A stretch of 64,000 nt of DNA from NCBI RefSeq assembly GCF_039523335.1, contig NZ_BAAAFC010000003.1:62001-126000 (forward strand), in the 5' to 3' direction. The stretch comes from Marinobacter szutsaonensis. Its GTDB lineage: Bacteria > Pseudomonadota > Gammaproteobacteria > Pseudomonadales > Oleiphilaceae. The notes beneath the pieces were generated by a model. That model was not told where the DNA came from, did not search any database, and was given only the letters and a program-made list of their open reading frames with translations. The position numbers and the translations under genes were made by a program. Numbering within the stretch: position 1 is the first letter of the stretch; each line of letters starts with the position of its first letter. Positions 10,527 to 19,989 of this stretch are shown piece after piece.

Positions 10527-12731
10527 GTGAAAACCACGACATCACCTGAAATGGAGTCCCGAGTGCCCCGAACCGCACGAATCGCCCTCAACCGGCCATT
10601 ACGGAGACTGTTTGATTACCTCATCCCGGAGGGCATGCAGGTTACGCGGGGGCAAAGGGTGCAGATTCCGTTCGGCCGGCAACAGTTGACCGGCCTGGTG
10701 GTGGAAACGGATGTGGAGCCACCCGAAGGCATCACCCTGAAAACCATCAGCCATGTGTTCGAGGACTGGCAGGCGCTACCACCGGAAACCTTTGAACAGC
10801 TGAGCTGGGCCAGCACCTATTACCAGCACCCTCTCGGAGAATGCCTGTTCACCGCGTTACCGCCCGCTCTCCGCCGGGGGCGGCCCGCCCGGGAAAAAGA
10901 GGAAGATAGCTGGACCGCAAAAAGTTCGGGCAGCGAATTGCCAGCCAACGCGCACCGCCAGAAAGCTTTGTTGCAATGGCTGAGCCAGCAACCGGGCCCT
11001 GCCAGTACCAGCGCCATCATCAAGGCCGGGTTTACCCGCGCCCAGGTTACCGGCCTGGCCGGGAAGGAACTTATCGAGAAAGCACAGCAAGACAACAATC
11101 CGGCAGCCGCACCGTTATCCCCGGAGCTTCGACCGACCCTGACACCAGCCCAGCAGCAAGCGGCAAGCCAGCTTCCTGCGGGCAAGGAAGGCTTTGATGC
11201 CACCCTGCTATACGGAATCACCGGCAGCGGTAAAACCGAGATCTACCTTCATTACCTCAAGGAACACCTGACCGATACGGGGCAGGCGTTAGTGCTGGTG
11301 CCGGAGATCAACCTCACCCCGCAGACTGTTGCCCGTTTCCGACATTATTTCGGAGACCGCATCGTGGTGTGGCACTCGGCGCTGAATGACGGCGAACGGC
11401 TGAACACCTGGCTCAAGGTCCGCCGCGGCCAACCGGTCATCCTGATCGGCACCCGCTCCGCCGTGCTGCTGCCCTTTACCGGCCTTGAAACCATCATCGT
11501 CGACGAAGAGCACGACAGCTCCTACAAGCAGGGCGAGGGCTTCCGCTATTCAGGGCGGGACCTGGCGGTATACCGGGCCCACCTGAACAAGTGCCCGATC
11601 ATACTGGGCTCCGCCACTCCGTCCCTGGAGTCCTACCACAATGCGCGCCAGGGCAAGTACCGGCTGGTGAGACTCGAGGAACGGGCGAAAAAGGCAGTAC
11701 CGCCCACCCTGAGCCTGCTCGATATCCGCAGCCGCCCACTGGAGGGCGGGCTTTCCCGCCCTGCCCTGAACGCCATCCGGGACACCCTCGATCGGGGTGA
11801 GCAGGCTCTGGTGTTCGTAAACCGCCGAGGCTATGCCCCGGTTATGATGTGTTTTGATTGTGGCCACATGGTCGAATGCCCCCGCTGCGACACCCGGCTG
11901 ACCTACCATCGCCGGGACCGTGCCATGCGCTGCCACCACTGCGACTACCAGGCAGCTGCTACCAGCCATTGCCCGAAATGCCAGAGCGAGGCGTTCAAGC
12001 CGGTTGGCCAGGGCACCGAACGGACCGAAGACACGCTGGCCGAAGCTTTCCCGGCCGTGCCGGTGGTTCGGGTTGACCGGGACAGCACCCAGAGAAAAGG
12101 CAGCATCCAGGCTATCCTGGACAAAGTGAACTCGGGCGCCCCCTGCGTGCTGGTGGGAACCCAGATGCTCGCCAAAGGCCACGACTTCCCGAATGTAACT
12201 CTCGTGGTGGTAGTGAATGCCGACGGCGGACTATTCAGCGTGGATTTCCGCGCACCCGAGCAGCTCATCCAGACCCTGCTTCAGGTCAGTGGCCGGGCCG
12301 GCCGTGGCACCAAGGCCGGCAAGGTGCTGATCCAGACCTGCCACAGCGACCATCCGCTGCTCAAATCACTGTGCACGGAAAACTACCTGAGCATTGCCGA
12401 CCAACTGATGGCGGAACGGGAGCAGGGCCAGTTCCCGCCCTTCCGGCACATGGCCATCTTCCGCGCCGAAGCCAACACCATGCAGAACAGCCTGGAACTG
12501 CTGGATGCCATCAAACCCTCTGCATCCGGCCCCGGCATCGAAACCTGGGGACCCCTGCCCGCCCTGATCGCCCGCCGCGCCGACCGCCATCGCGCCCAGC
12601 TGATTCTACTCAGCAGTCAGAGGGGCCGGCTTAACGCCGTTCTCGCCGGCATCTGCCAGCATCTGGATCAGCAGAAGCTGCCGCCAAAGGTGAAATGGAT
12701 GGTGGATGTGGATCCGCTGGAGATTGGTTAA
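10527..12731 (+). CDS. priA: Primosomal replication-restart helicase PriA
   Basis: PriA reloads the replisome at stalled forks. The reading from the GTG at 10527 gives 734 residues. An ATG at 10551 and a GTG at 10563 (with GGAG 6 bases upstream) are alternative starts, and 10563 has the best ribosome-binding site. Present are the 3'-DNA-binding domain (LNRPLRRLFDYLIPEG), Walker A GITGSGKTEIYL near 232, the DEEH box near 330, GSATPSLES, and the zinc-binding insert with paired cysteines (CFDCGHMVECPRCDTRL ... CHHCDY ... CPKC) near 445-490. Helicase motif V/VI (GTQMLAKGHDFPNVTLV, QVSGRAGRG) follows. The gene is followed by a lipoprotein gene not found at this position in Pseudomonas. Confidence 0.95.
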   Translation: MKTTTSPEMESRVPRTARIALNRPLRRLFDYLIPEGMQVTRGQRVQIPFGRQQLTGLVVETDVEPPEGITLKTISHVFEDWQALPPETFEQLSWASTYYQHPLGECLFTALPPALRRGRPAREKEEDSWTAKSSGSELPANAHRQKALLQWLSQQPGPASTSAIIKAGFTRAQVTGLAGKELIEKAQQDNNPAAAPLSPELRPTLTPAQQQAASQLPAGKEGFDATLLYGITGSGKTEIYLHYLKEHLTDTGQALVLVPEINLTPQTVARFRHYFGDRIVVWHSALNDGERLNTWLKVRRGQPVILIGTRSAVLLPFTGLETIIVDEEHDSSYKQGEGFRYSGRDLAVYRAHLNKCPIILGSATPSLESYHNARQGKYRLVRLEERAKKAVPPTLSLLDIRSRPLEGGLSRPALNAIRDTLDRGEQALVFVNRRGYAPVMMCFDCGHMVECPRCDTRLTYHRRDRAMRCHHCDYQAAATSHCPKCQSEAFKPVGQGTERTEDTLAEAFPAVPVVRVDRDSTQRKGSIQAILDKVNSGAPCVLVGTQMLAKGHDFPNVTLVVVVNADGGLFSVDFRAPEQLIQTLLQVSGRAGRGTKAGKVLIQTCHSDHPLLKSLCTENYLSIADQLMAEREQGQFPPFRHMAIFRAEANTMQNSLELLDAIKPSASGPGIETWGPLPALIARRADRHRAQLILLSSQRGRLNAVLAGICQHLDQQKLPPKVKWMVDVDPLEIG

Positions 12732-12924
12732 TGAGTTCACATACCAACTTATTTATGCCGGGGATCCTTCGATTTTTTGTGGCGAGAATGGAAATCGTCA
12801 GGCTCGATGCTAATATCAGGAACGAATATTAACATTCATTTATTTGCATTAATCACATAAAGGTCCTTTGAAAGGCCTCAAGTCAAGCATTATAAAAAGC
12901 GACATAAAATTCAGGGAGATTGGC
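12732..12924. other. Intergenic region priA - lipoprotein gene
   Basis: This A+T-rich gap of 193 bases contains AATATTAACATTCATTTATT-like sequence that could hold a promoter for the downstream lipoprotein gene. No terminator with a T-run was seen after priA. Confidence 0.4.
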
Positions 12925-13770
12925 ATGCCAAGGAGACTTCCCCTACTGGGTTTAGCATTATCGACGACTTTCTTTTTGTCTGCGTGTGGCGGCGAAGAGT
13001 ACTCCCAACCTCTGGCTCCTCAGGGCAACCCACCTTCCCCCCTGTTTGAGCCGTGGACCCCGCCAACCAACACCCAAACGGAAACAGGCGATTCCGAACC
13101 AGCAGTTTCACTGCCCATCAGCCCTGGCTATTACGAGACAACTGTAAGCGTTGAAGGCGGCAGCACCTACTCAGGGGCTGCGACCATTCTCGATCCAGAC
13201 GGGAATTTCGTTACGTTCATATCACCGAATGACGCGACGTTTGGAGTATTGGTGGGAGCGGGGGAAAACCAGATTATTGGCGCTGGCACCAATATTTTCT
13301 ATTCGGATACATGGAGCCAAGTCGATGGCTCTGTAAGCGGACAAGCAACAGATTTAGAATCCGCCACACTAGATGTCGAAGCGCCAGACACTGGTTACCG
13401 ATCGGAGGTTGAACTCTCCAGAAACAACTCCATCAGCGATACGCCCATTTCTCTTGCAGAGCTATCCGGCTCATATCTGATGCAGGATACGGGCCTCGTC
13501 ACAACCCAAATAACCATCGATTCGGACGGCATTGTCACCGGCACTGACCAGCGCGGCTGCATCTTTAATGGCTCGGCAAACATTCCTGACGGATCCATTA
13601 ACGTTTTCCAGGTACGCTTCAGTGCAGAAAACTGTGGTAGCTCTGGAGGCTCAAACGCAGAACAGCGAAATGGAAATTACGCCGCATTGGGAATTTTCGG
13701 GGGCGACCAGGTACTCGTCGTTGGAACAAACGGTGTGGTGATCGCTTACTTCCGGGGACTCAAAAACTGA
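12925..13770 (+). CDS. Lipoprotein of unknown function
   Basis: The protein has 281 residues from the ATG at 12925 (MPRRLPLLGLALSTTFF), which has a GGGAG Shine-Dalgarno; a longer frame from 12868 lacks one. The lipobox LSAC predicts acylation at Cys near residue 20. A Pro/Thr-rich linker (about 30-60) is followed by two Gly/Ser/Asp-rich regions that look beta-structured. The first begins ISPGYYETTVSVEGGSTYSG; the second begins LSGSYLMQDTGLVTTQITID and has two cysteines (GCIFNG, ENCGSS) that could form a disulfide. I recognise no family. A bidirectional terminator follows. The gene interrupts an otherwise conserved priA-argS neighbourhood and its codon use looks more A+T-rich than its neighbours, so it may be a lineage-specific insertion. 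Confidence 0.85.
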   Translation: MPRRLPLLGLALSTTFFLSACGGEEYSQPLAPQGNPPSPLFEPWTPPTNTQTETGDSEPAVSLPISPGYYETTVSVEGGSTYSGAATILDPDGNFVTFISPNDATFGVLVGAGENQIIGAGTNIFYSDTWSQVDGSVSGQATDLESATLDVEAPDTGYRSEVELSRNNSISDTPISLAELSGSYLMQDTGLVTTQITIDSDGIVTGTDQRGCIFNGSANIPDGSINVFQVRFSAENCGSSGGSNAEQRNGNYAALGIFGGDQVLVVGTNGVVIAYFRGLKN

Positions 13771-13773
13771 ATT

Positions 13774-13809
13774 GGCAAAAAGCCCGGCCCCAGCGCCGGG
13801 CTTTTTGCT
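13774..13809. terminator. Terminator after the lipoprotein gene
   Basis: A perfect GCAAAAAGCCCGGC / GCCGGGCTTTTTGC inverted repeat with a 6-nt loop and T-run lies 4 bases after the stop codon. Confidence 0.92.
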
Positions 13810-13904
13810 TACATCCAAACTTTCCGCGATAATACCCGCCTTCTGTTTCCATCGGGCTCCCTGCCCTGACACCCATTCTCCTGAAAACCGAGTCATCTGA
13901 CAGC

Positions 13905-15590
13905 ATGAAAGAGACCGTTTCCGAGCTGCTCCAGTCTGCGCTGGCGGCGCTGCAATCTGAAGGCACCCTGCCCGCGGACCAGACCTTTACCCCGCAAGTA
14001 GGCAACACCAAGGACAAGGCCCACGGCGATTACGCCTGCAACATTGCCCTGGTTGCCTCAAAGGCCGCAGGCTGCCCACCACGCCAACTCGCAGAGGCTC
14101 TGGTGGACCGTTTGCCGGAAAGCAAGGCGGTATCCAAGGTGGAAATTGCCGGGCCCGGTTTTATCAACTTTTTCATGAGCACGGCCAGTGCCTTCGAAAT
14201 CGTGGAAACCGTCCTGAACGAGAGGGACCGGTTCGGCCGCAATGACAGTGGCAAAGGCGAGAAGGTGCAGGTGGAATTTGTCTCCGCCAACCCCACCGGC
14301 CCCCTGCACGTGGGCCATGGTCGAGGCGCAGCAATTGGTGACAGCCTGTGCCGGCTGATGGAAGCCAATGGTTACAACGTTACCCGTGAGTTCTACTACA
14401 ACGACGCCGGCGCCCAGATCAACAACCTGGCGCTGTCTGTCCAGTCCCGCGCCAAGGGCCTGACCCCTGACGATGACAGCTGGCCGGCGGACGGATACCG
14501 CGGTGACTACATTATTGACGTTGCCAAGTCCTACCTGGCAGGTGAGACCGTGACTGCCGACGACCGTGAAGTGACCGGCAAGGGCGACCCGGAAGATATG
14601 GATGCTATCCGGGAGTTTGCAGTGGCCTATCTGCGCCGGGAACAGGACCTGGATCTGAAGGCCTTCGGCGTGCACTTTGACGTCTATTTCCTGGAATCTT
14701 CCCTGTACGAGGACGGTAAGGTAGAAGCCACCGTCAAGCGCCTCCAGGAGAACGGCTATACCTATGAACAGGATGGCGCCATGTGGCTGCGCACCACTGA
14801 GTTCGGTGATGACAAGGACCGGGTCATGCGCAAGAAGGATGGCGGCTACACCTATTTCCTGCCGGATGTGGCCTATCACCTCGACAAATGGCAGCGGGGT
14901 TTCACCACGGTCATCAACGAACAGGGCGCGGACCACCACTCCACCGTCACCCGGGTGCGGGCCGGCCTTCAGGCACTCAAGGCCAATATCCCCCAGGGCT
15001 GGCCCGATTACGTGCTGCACCAGATGGTCATGGTGACTCGCTCAGGCCAGGAAGTGAAGATTTCCAAGCGTGCAGGCAGCTATGTCACGGTCCGTGACCT
15101 GATCGACGAAGTGGGCCGGGACGCCACCCGGTTCTTTCTGGCGGCGCGCCGGGTAGACTCCCAGTTGACCTTCGATATCGACCTGGCCCGCTCCCAGACC
15201 AATGAAAACCCGGTCTATTACATCCAGTATGCCCATGCCCGAATTTGCAGCGTACTGCGCAAACTGGCAGACGAAGGCGTTCACCGCGACCGGCACGAAT
15301 GCGTGAGCGACCTGTCCATTCTGACCCTGGACGAGGAAAAGGAACTGGCCAACCAGTTGGCGAAATACCCGGAACTGGTTGCCAACGCCGCAGCGCAGCG
15401 CGAACCGCACCACGTCGCCCATTACCTGCGCGAACTGGCCGGGCTGTTCCACACCTACTACAACGCCCACAAGGTGTTGATTGAAGACACCGCTCTGCGG
15501 GATGCCCGCGTCAGCCTGTACCTGGCGGTGCGCCAGGTGATTGAAAACGGCCTGAACCTGCTGGGCGTGAGCGCACCGGAAGAGATGTAA
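13905..15590 (+). CDS. argS: Arginyl-tRNA synthetase
   Basis: The protein has 561 residues and charges tRNA-Arg. The N-terminal Add-1 domain (about 1-110) precedes the class I catalytic core with the HIGH-type motif in [17 protein letters not shown] (about 130-146). The KMSKS-type loop reads [16 protein letters not shown] near 385. The C-terminal DALR anticodon-binding domain covers about 445-561 and ends [15 protein letters not shown]. The 7-base gap before the SPOR-domain gene suggests cotranscription through ftsN and perhaps hslVU, the order known from Pseudomonas. Confidence 0.97.
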   Translation: MKETVSELLQSALAALQSEGTLPADQTFTPQVGNTKDKAHGDYACNIALVASKAAGCPPRQLAEALVDRLPESKAVSKVEIAGPGFINFFMSTASAFEIVETVLNERDRFGRNDSGKGEKVQVEFVSANPTGPLHVGHGRGAAIGDSLCRLMEANGYNVTREFYYNDAGAQINNLALSVQSRAKGLTPDDDSWPADGYRGDYIIDVAKSYLAGETVTADDREVTGKGDPEDMDAIREFAVAYLRREQDLDLKAFGVHFDVYFLESSLYEDGKVEATVKRLQENGYTYEQDGAMWLRTTEFGDDKDRVMRKKDGGYTYFLPDVAYHLDKWQRGFTTVINEQGADHHSTVTRVRAGLQALKANIPQGWPDYVLHQMVMVTRSGQEVKISKRAGSYVTVRDLIDEVGRDATRFFLAARRVDSQLTFDIDLARSQTNENPVYYIQYAHARICSVLRKLADEGVHRDRHECVSDLSILTLDEEKELANQLAKYPELVANAAAQREPHHVAHYLRELAGLFHTYYNAHKVLIEDTALRDARVSLYLAVRQVIENGLNLLGVSAPEEM

Positions 15591-15599
15591 GACAAAACA

Positions 15600-16229
15600 A
15601 TGGCCCGAGACTACGCTCGCAAAGACCGGCCCAGCCGGTCTTCCGCCACGCCAAAGAAGGCGCCTGCAAATCCTGCACGCTCGAAACAGCGTGCCCGGCC
15701 TGCAGCACCAGCGCACCGCCAGCACGGCAGCCTGTCACTGAAGTGGATCCTGTCCCTCGCGGCGGTGGGCGGCTTTATCGGGTTTATTGTGTACCTCAAC
15801 TCCCTGCCTGCCACCAGCCAGCAGGCCAAAGCGCCAGCCCAGGCTCAGTCACCGGCACAGAAGGCTCCTGAGACCGCCACCAAGGAAGAAAAGAAGCAGA
15901 ATTTTCGCTTCTACGAAATGCTGCCAGAATCCGAGGTGGTGCCGCCGAAGGTAGAGGAGTACAGCCCCTCCCCGAGCAAACAGAACTTCGATTATCTGGT
16001 CCAGTCCGGCTCCTTCCGCAGCCGTGAAGACGCCGAACGCCAACGGGCCCAGATTGCCTTTCAGGGACTACGGGCCAGCGTCCAGCGGATCGACCTGGAC
16101 AACGGCTCGGTCTGGTTCCGGGTAAATGTCGGGCCGTTCACCTCCCGGAGCCAGATGAACTCGGCCGTCGACAAGCTGGTTTCACTGAACATCCAGCCTT
16201 TGATTCGTAAGATTCCCAAAGAGGGCTGA
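15600..16229 (+). CDS. ftsN: SPOR-domain cell-division protein (FtsN-like)
   Basis: The protein has 209 residues: a basic, Pro/Ala-rich cytoplasmic N-terminus (1-46), one membrane segment (about 48-66, LKWILSLAAVGGFIGFIVYL), an Ala/Gln/Pro linker and a C-terminal SPOR domain (about 133-205, FDYLVQSGSFRSREDAERQRA ... VNVGPFTSRSQ). SPOR domains bind denuded glycan at the septum. The topology and the argS-hslV context match the FtsN-like protein of pseudomonads. Sequence similarity of FtsN is low outside SPOR, so the name is by architecture and position. Two unusual hairpins lie immediately downstream. Confidence 0.85.
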   Translation: MARDYARKDRPSRSSATPKKAPANPARSKQRARPAAPAHRQHGSLSLKWILSLAAVGGFIGFIVYLNSLPATSQQAKAPAQAQSPAQKAPETATKEEKKQNFRFYEMLPESEVVPPKVEEYSPSPSKQNFDYLVQSGSFRSREDAERQRAQIAFQGLRASVQRIDLDNGSVWFRVNVGPFTSRSQMNSAVDKLVSLNIQPLIRKIPKEG

Positions 16230-16250
16230 CCTCTTCTGTTGGTGGAAGCA

Positions 16251-16353
16251 CCTTTCGGGGATGTGATTCCGAAACACGCTGTGGATACGTCCATGTACGC
16301 TCCGCTCCGCCATCCATGGCTCCGCAGGGTTTCGGAATCACATCCCCGAAAGG
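16251..16353 (-). repeat. Variable-arm conserved-loop hairpin, copy A
   Basis: Arms at 16251-16275 and 16329-16353 are perfect 25-bp inverse complements (left arm begins CCTTTCGGGGATG and ends CCGAAAC). The 53-nt loop, read on the minus strand, carries the family core TGCGGAGCCA-T-GGATGGCGGAGC and ends AGCGT just before GTTTC. The rest of the loop differs from copies B-E (GTACATGGACGTATCCAC). There is no T-run. Confidence 0.9.
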
Positions 16354-16406
16354 CGCCCATACTTCTGCTGCTCGTCGAAATCACCGCGGCCTACTCATCA
16401 GCTTGG

Positions 16407-16524
16407 GGCCGGGTTCGGTATGCAGCCCTCCAAAACTGTGCGGAGCCAAGGATGGCGGAGCTCAAGCGCCACATGGACGTGCCGCAAGGAGCGTGTTTTG
16501 GAGGGCTGCATACCGAACCCGGCC
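16407..16524 (+). repeat. Variable-arm conserved-loop hairpin, copy B
   Basis: Arms at 16407-16436 and 16495-16524 are perfect 30-bp inverse complements (left arm begins GGCCGGGTTCGG and ends CTCCAAAAC). The 58-nt loop differs from that of copy D, 15 kb away, at only 2 positions, although the arms of the two copies are different sequences. Confidence 0.93.
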
Positions 16525-16610
16525 TTGCACCGAAACTCAGACTCTTGAATTCTCCGCCATTGCCTCCATTACTTCGGAATACCAATTTCAAACAGGCAAT
16601 TGGAGCCCCA

Positions 16611-17141
16611 ATGACTACCATTCTTTCTGTCCGGCGAGACGACGAAGTCGCCATGGGAGGCGACGGCCAGGTTTCCCTCGGCAACACCGTGATGAAAGGC
16701 AACGCCCGCAAGGTACGCCGTCTCTACAACGGCCAGGTAATTGCCGGCTTTGCCGGAGGAACCGCGGATGCGTTCACCCTGTTCGAACGGTTCGAGGCCC
16801 AACTGGAAAAGCACCAGGGCAACCTGACCCGGGCCGCGGTCGAGCTGGCAAAAGACTGGCGAACGGATCGGGCTCTCAGAAAACTCGAAGCCCTGCTGGC
16901 CGTGGCGGACAAGACCGCCTCGCTGATCATTACCGGTAACGGTGACGTCATTGAGCCCGAGCAGGGCCTGATCGCCATCGGTTCCGGCGGCCCATTTGCC
17001 CAGGCATCCGCCCGTGCCTTGCTGGAGAATACCGATCTGTCCGCCCATGAGATTGTGGAAAAAGGCCTGGATATCGCGGCCGACATCTGTATCTACACCA
17101 ACCACAATCGCACCGTCGAAGTGCTACCCACCAAAGATTGA
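16611..17141 (+). CDS. hslV: HslV (ClpQ) ATP-dependent protease peptidase subunit
   Basis: The protein has 176 residues from the ATG at 16611, which has GGAG 6 bases upstream. Removing Met exposes Thr2 of [20 protein letters not shown], the N-terminal nucleophile threonine of this proteasome-like peptidase. The conserved [15 protein letters not shown] and [17 protein letters not shown] follow. It forms two stacked hexamers capped by HslU. Starting upstream would bury the catalytic Thr, which is strong evidence for this start. The hslU start lies 12 bases downstream. Confidence 0.98.
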   Translation: MTTILSVRRDDEVAMGGDGQVSLGNTVMKGNARKVRRLYNGQVIAGFAGGTADAFTLFERFEAQLEKHQGNLTRAAVELAKDWRTDRALRKLEALLAVADKTASLIITGNGDVIEPEQGLIAIGSGGPFAQASARALLENTDLSAHEIVEKGLDIAADICIYTNHNRTVEVLPTKD

Positions 17142-17153
17142 TCCGGAGCGACC

Positions 17154-18485
17154 ATGTCTGCAATGACTCCCCGAGAGATTGTCCACGAGCTCAACAAACA
17201 CATCGTGGGCCAGGAAGAAGCCAAACGCGCAGTGGCCATCGCGCTGCGTAACCGCTGGCGCCGGATGCAGCTGGACAGCAGCCTGCGGGACGAGATTACC
17301 CCCAAAAACATCCTGATGATCGGCCCCACCGGTGTCGGCAAGACTGAAATTGCCCGTCGCTTGGCCAAGCTGGCCGATGCGCCGTTCCTGAAGGTGGAAG
17401 CCACCAAGTTCACCGAAGTGGGCTATGTGGGACGGGATGTTGAGTCAATCGTCCGCGATCTGGCGGACATGGCGGTGAAGATGTTGCGCGAGAAAGAAAT
17501 GAAGCGCCACGAAAGCCGTGCCCTGGATGCAGCCGAGGAACGGATTCTGGACGCCCTGCTGCCGCCGGCCCGGGATTTCAACGAAGAAAGCCAGCGGGCC
17601 AGCAATGACTCCTCTACCCGCCAGCTGTTCCGCAAGAAGCTACGGGAAGGTGAACTCGATGACAAGGAAATCGAGATCGATCTGCGCAGCGCTGGTGCCG
17701 GCGTGGAGATCATGGCGCCTCCGGGCATGGAGGAGATGACGAACCAGCTGCAGAGCATGTTCTCCAACCTGTCTTCCGACAAGCGCAAGACCCGCAAGAT
17801 GAGGGTGGCCGACGCCCTGAAACAGGCCAAGGACGAGGAAGCCGCCAAGCTGGTCAACGAGGAAGAGATCAAGCAGAAGGCCATTCAGGCGGTGGAGCAG
17901 AATGGCATCGTGTTTCTGGATGAGATCGACAAGGTGGCCAAGCGCTCGGAAAACACCTCCTCCGACGTTTCCCGGGAAGGCGTGCAGCGGGACCTGCTGC
18001 CGCTGATCGAAGGCAGCACGGTGAGCACCAAGTATGGCTCCGTGCGCACCGATCACATCCTGTTCATTGCCTCCGGCGCGTTCCACCTGTCCAAGCCGTC
18101 CGACCTGATTCCGGAATTGCAGGGGCGTCTGCCGATCCGGGTTGAGCTGCAGGCCCTGACGCCGGATGACTTCAAGCGCATCCTGACCGAGCCAGATGCG
18201 TCACTGGTCCAGCAGTATGAAGCGCTGATGGCGACGGAGGGGGTCAAACTGACCTTCGGCGAGGATGCCATTGCCCGGATTGCGGAGGTGGCCTGGAAGG
18301 TCAACGAAACTACCGAGAATATCGGTGCCCGACGTCTTCACACGGTGCTTGAGCGGTTGCTGGAGAGCCTGTCTTACGATGCGGGTGATCAGGTGACCGA
18401 GAGCTTCGAGGTGACTGCAGAGTATGTGGATGAGAAGCTTGGTGAGTTGTCCGAGGATGAGGACCTGAGCCGGTATATTCTCTGA
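17154..18485 (+). CDS. hslU: HslU (ClpY) ATPase subunit
   Basis: The protein has 443 residues and is the AAA+ unfoldase that feeds substrates to HslV. Walker A is [20 protein letters not shown] near 60; the pore-loop segment is [17 protein letters not shown] near 90. The intermediate (I) domain spans about 110-235, followed by Walker [14 protein letters not shown] near 250, a sensor region and the C-terminal [13 protein letters not shown] segment. The C-terminus LSRYIL is the conserved tail that inserts into HslV. The Shine-Dalgarno CCGGAG supports the first ATG; an ATG three codons later is possible. Confidence 0.98.
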   Translation: MSAMTPREIVHELNKHIVGQEEAKRAVAIALRNRWRRMQLDSSLRDEITPKNILMIGPTGVGKTEIARRLAKLADAPFLKVEATKFTEVGYVGRDVESIVRDLADMAVKMLREKEMKRHESRALDAAEERILDALLPPARDFNEESQRASNDSSTRQLFRKKLREGELDDKEIEIDLRSAGAGVEIMAPPGMEEMTNQLQSMFSNLSSDKRKTRKMRVADALKQAKDEEAAKLVNEEEIKQKAIQAVEQNGIVFLDEIDKVAKRSENTSSDVSREGVQRDLLPLIEGSTVSTKYGSVRTDHILFIASGAFHLSKPSDLIPELQGRLPIRVELQALTPDDFKRILTEPDASLVQQYEALMATEGVKLTFGEDAIARIAEVAWKVNETTENIGARRLHTVLERLLESLSYDAGDQVTESFEVTAEYVDEKLGELSEDEDLSRYIL

Positions 18486-18494
18486 CTGGAACAT

Positions 18495-18631
18495 GGGTCA
18501 GAAGAAGATTTTCATCAGACCCCGGCCTGAAGTTGGGGTCAGAAGAAAGCTTTCTTCTGACCCCGATTTGGACTTCAACTCCGAGGCCGAGCAGTGAAGA
18601 TGGGGTCAGATGAACGCTTTCATCTGACCCC
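18495..18631. repeat. Palindrome cluster 1 (three copies) between hslU and the patatin-like gene
   Basis: Three copies of the GGGGTCAGA...TCTGACCCC family. 18495-18523 is degenerate. 18535-18564 is a perfect 30-bp palindrome of half-site GGGGTCAGAAGAAAG. 18602-18631 has half-site GGGGTCAGATGAA. They lie between convergent genes; the last is followed by a T-run and could end hslU transcripts. Confidence 0.9.
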
Positions 18632-18644
18632 TTTTTTCATTCTG

Positions 18645-19886
18645 TCACTCGGCCCTGGAAAACAGATGCGTGACGTTCTCCAGGCTCGCGGCGATCTTTC
18701 CCTTCTCCGCCTGCTTTTTCCTGCCCTTCGCCACATACAACGGCAACATCTCACCGTACAGGCTGGTGCTTATGGTCCTCTGCTCGTCCTCGAGACGGTC
18801 CCGGCGCAGCTTGATTCCATACCGGGCCAGTTTCGGCTCCAGTTCGTCCGCCCGATTGAGCAGATCCCGGCGGGTCATCTGGTAGGCGTGCTCGCACACC
18901 ATCCGGCGGCTCTGGAAGCTGAATACATTGGAGAAAAACAGTTTGGCATCATCGCGGGTTGGCTCGAACAGGAGAATTTCCTTGTCCGGATAATCTCTCG
19001 CGTACTGGGCGATGCCGGACTGCATGCGAGAATAAACCATGGTCCGGAAGGTCTGGGACAGCAGGTTGGGCATACCTGAGCGAGTGAGCTCGCCCGGCTT
19101 CATGGTACCGGCCCGCACGGCGGCACTGGCGTCGATGGGTACCTGGGGATTCACGGCAAACACCACATCGGCACCATCCTCGAAGGCAACCGAGGCATGC
19201 AGACCTTTGCGCAGGGTGCCGTCAACATAGTACCGACCGTCGATTTCCACAGGCACATAGAGCCCCGGCGATGCGGTGCTGGCCTGGATGGCCTTGGATA
19301 TCGGCACATGGTCAAAGCCCGGCGCCCCGAAACACACGGCTTCAGTGCTTTCCACATCGGCAGCCACCACATACAGGCTGCGCTTCAGCTCCCGGAAATC
19401 GTTGGTGCGCCCGAGCATGGTGAAGGCACGCTTGAGGTAGTCGTGCAGCCCTTCATTATCGAACAGGCCGGCCGGGGCGGCCTGGGCCAGGATCGTCAAT
19501 GCCTCCAGAAAACTCTGATCGTAGGGGTTATTGATGAACCGGCTGACGGCGGTAGACATCAGGCCCGGTACCGCCAGCAAACGGCTGCCGATTTCCCGGA
19601 ACGCCGGACGATAGAATACTTCCGGATGAAACGGATGCACCTCCGCCTCATTTCGCACAAAAATCCGGCACAGCTGGGCCGTGGTCATCTGGTTTGCCAG
19701 ATTGGCAGCGGCGAAGGAACCGGCATTAACGCCCACATAGACATCCAGATTGTTGAAATCCAGGCCATCCAGCGCCTCGTCGAGCGCCCTGAGTGCACCG
19801 ATCTCGTAAATGCCGCCCAGCGGCCCACCGCCACCAAGGGCGAGGCCGATTCTGGGTTTCGGTTTGAGGTCTGTTGAGGCACTCAT
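18645..19886 (-). CDS. Patatin-like phospholipase-family protein, nucleophile Ser replaced by Asn
   Basis: The protein has 413 residues. The N-terminal region has the patatin oxyanion motif (GLALGGGGPLGG, about 14-25) and the nucleophile-elbow position, but the elbow reads G52-V-N-A-G56 followed by S57, not GxSxG. The Asp motif YYVDGTLRKG (about 221-230) is kept. Known patatins use a Ser-Asp dyad, so this protein is either not a hydrolase or has moved its nucleophile. The C-terminal 120 residues are basic, helical and without a recognised domain. No signal peptide was seen. It is convergent with hslU, with palindromes between. Confidence 0.85.
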   Translation of the reverse strand: MSASTDLKPKPRIGLALGGGGPLGGIYEIGALRALDEALDGLDFNNLDVYVGVNAGSFAAANLANQMTTAQLCRIFVRNEAEVHPFHPEVFYRPAFREIGSRLLAVPGLMSTAVSRFINNPYDQSFLEALTILAQAAPAGLFDNEGLHDYLKRAFTMLGRTNDFRELKRSLYVVAADVESTEAVCFGAPGFDHVPISKAIQASTASPGLYVPVEIDGRYYVDGTLRKGLHASVAFEDGADVVFAVNPQVPIDASAAVRAGTMKPGELTRSGMPNLLSQTFRTMVYSRMQSGIAQYARDYPDKEILLFEPTRDDAKLFFSNVFSFQSRRMVCEHAYQMTRRDLLNRADELEPKLARYGIKLRRDRLEDEQRTISTSLYGEMLPLYVAKGRKKQAEKGKIAASLENVTHLFSRAE

Positions 19887-19989
19887 AGTCAGTCAATCTC
19901 CGGACCGTAACGTTATCGGTATCCCTTGGCCACAACATAACAGTCGAATTTAGAAAACACACCCTATATTCCCCGGGTGGGGCCGGGGG

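Larger units (their letters stand above)
16230..16610. other. ftsN-hslV intergenic region with two variable-arm hairpins
   Basis: These 381 bases contain hairpin copies A (16251-16353) and B (16407-16524) in opposite orientations, 53 bases apart, with the hslV Shine-Dalgarno at the far end. An open frame from a TTG at 16239 runs through both hairpins in phase with hslV. It is not a credible N-terminal extension because it encodes the hairpin repeats and no family member has it. Confidence 0.85.

Noticed and set aside
13905..15020. Long antisense open frames opposite argS, pilQ, maeB and ptsP
   Set aside because: High-G+C codon bias produces such shadow frames. None has a family match or ribosome-binding site.
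16239..16610. In-frame upstream extension of hslV from a TTG
   Set aside because: It translates hairpin repeats, has no family match, and would hide the N-terminal Thr nucleophile. The ATG at 16611 has a good ribosome-binding site.
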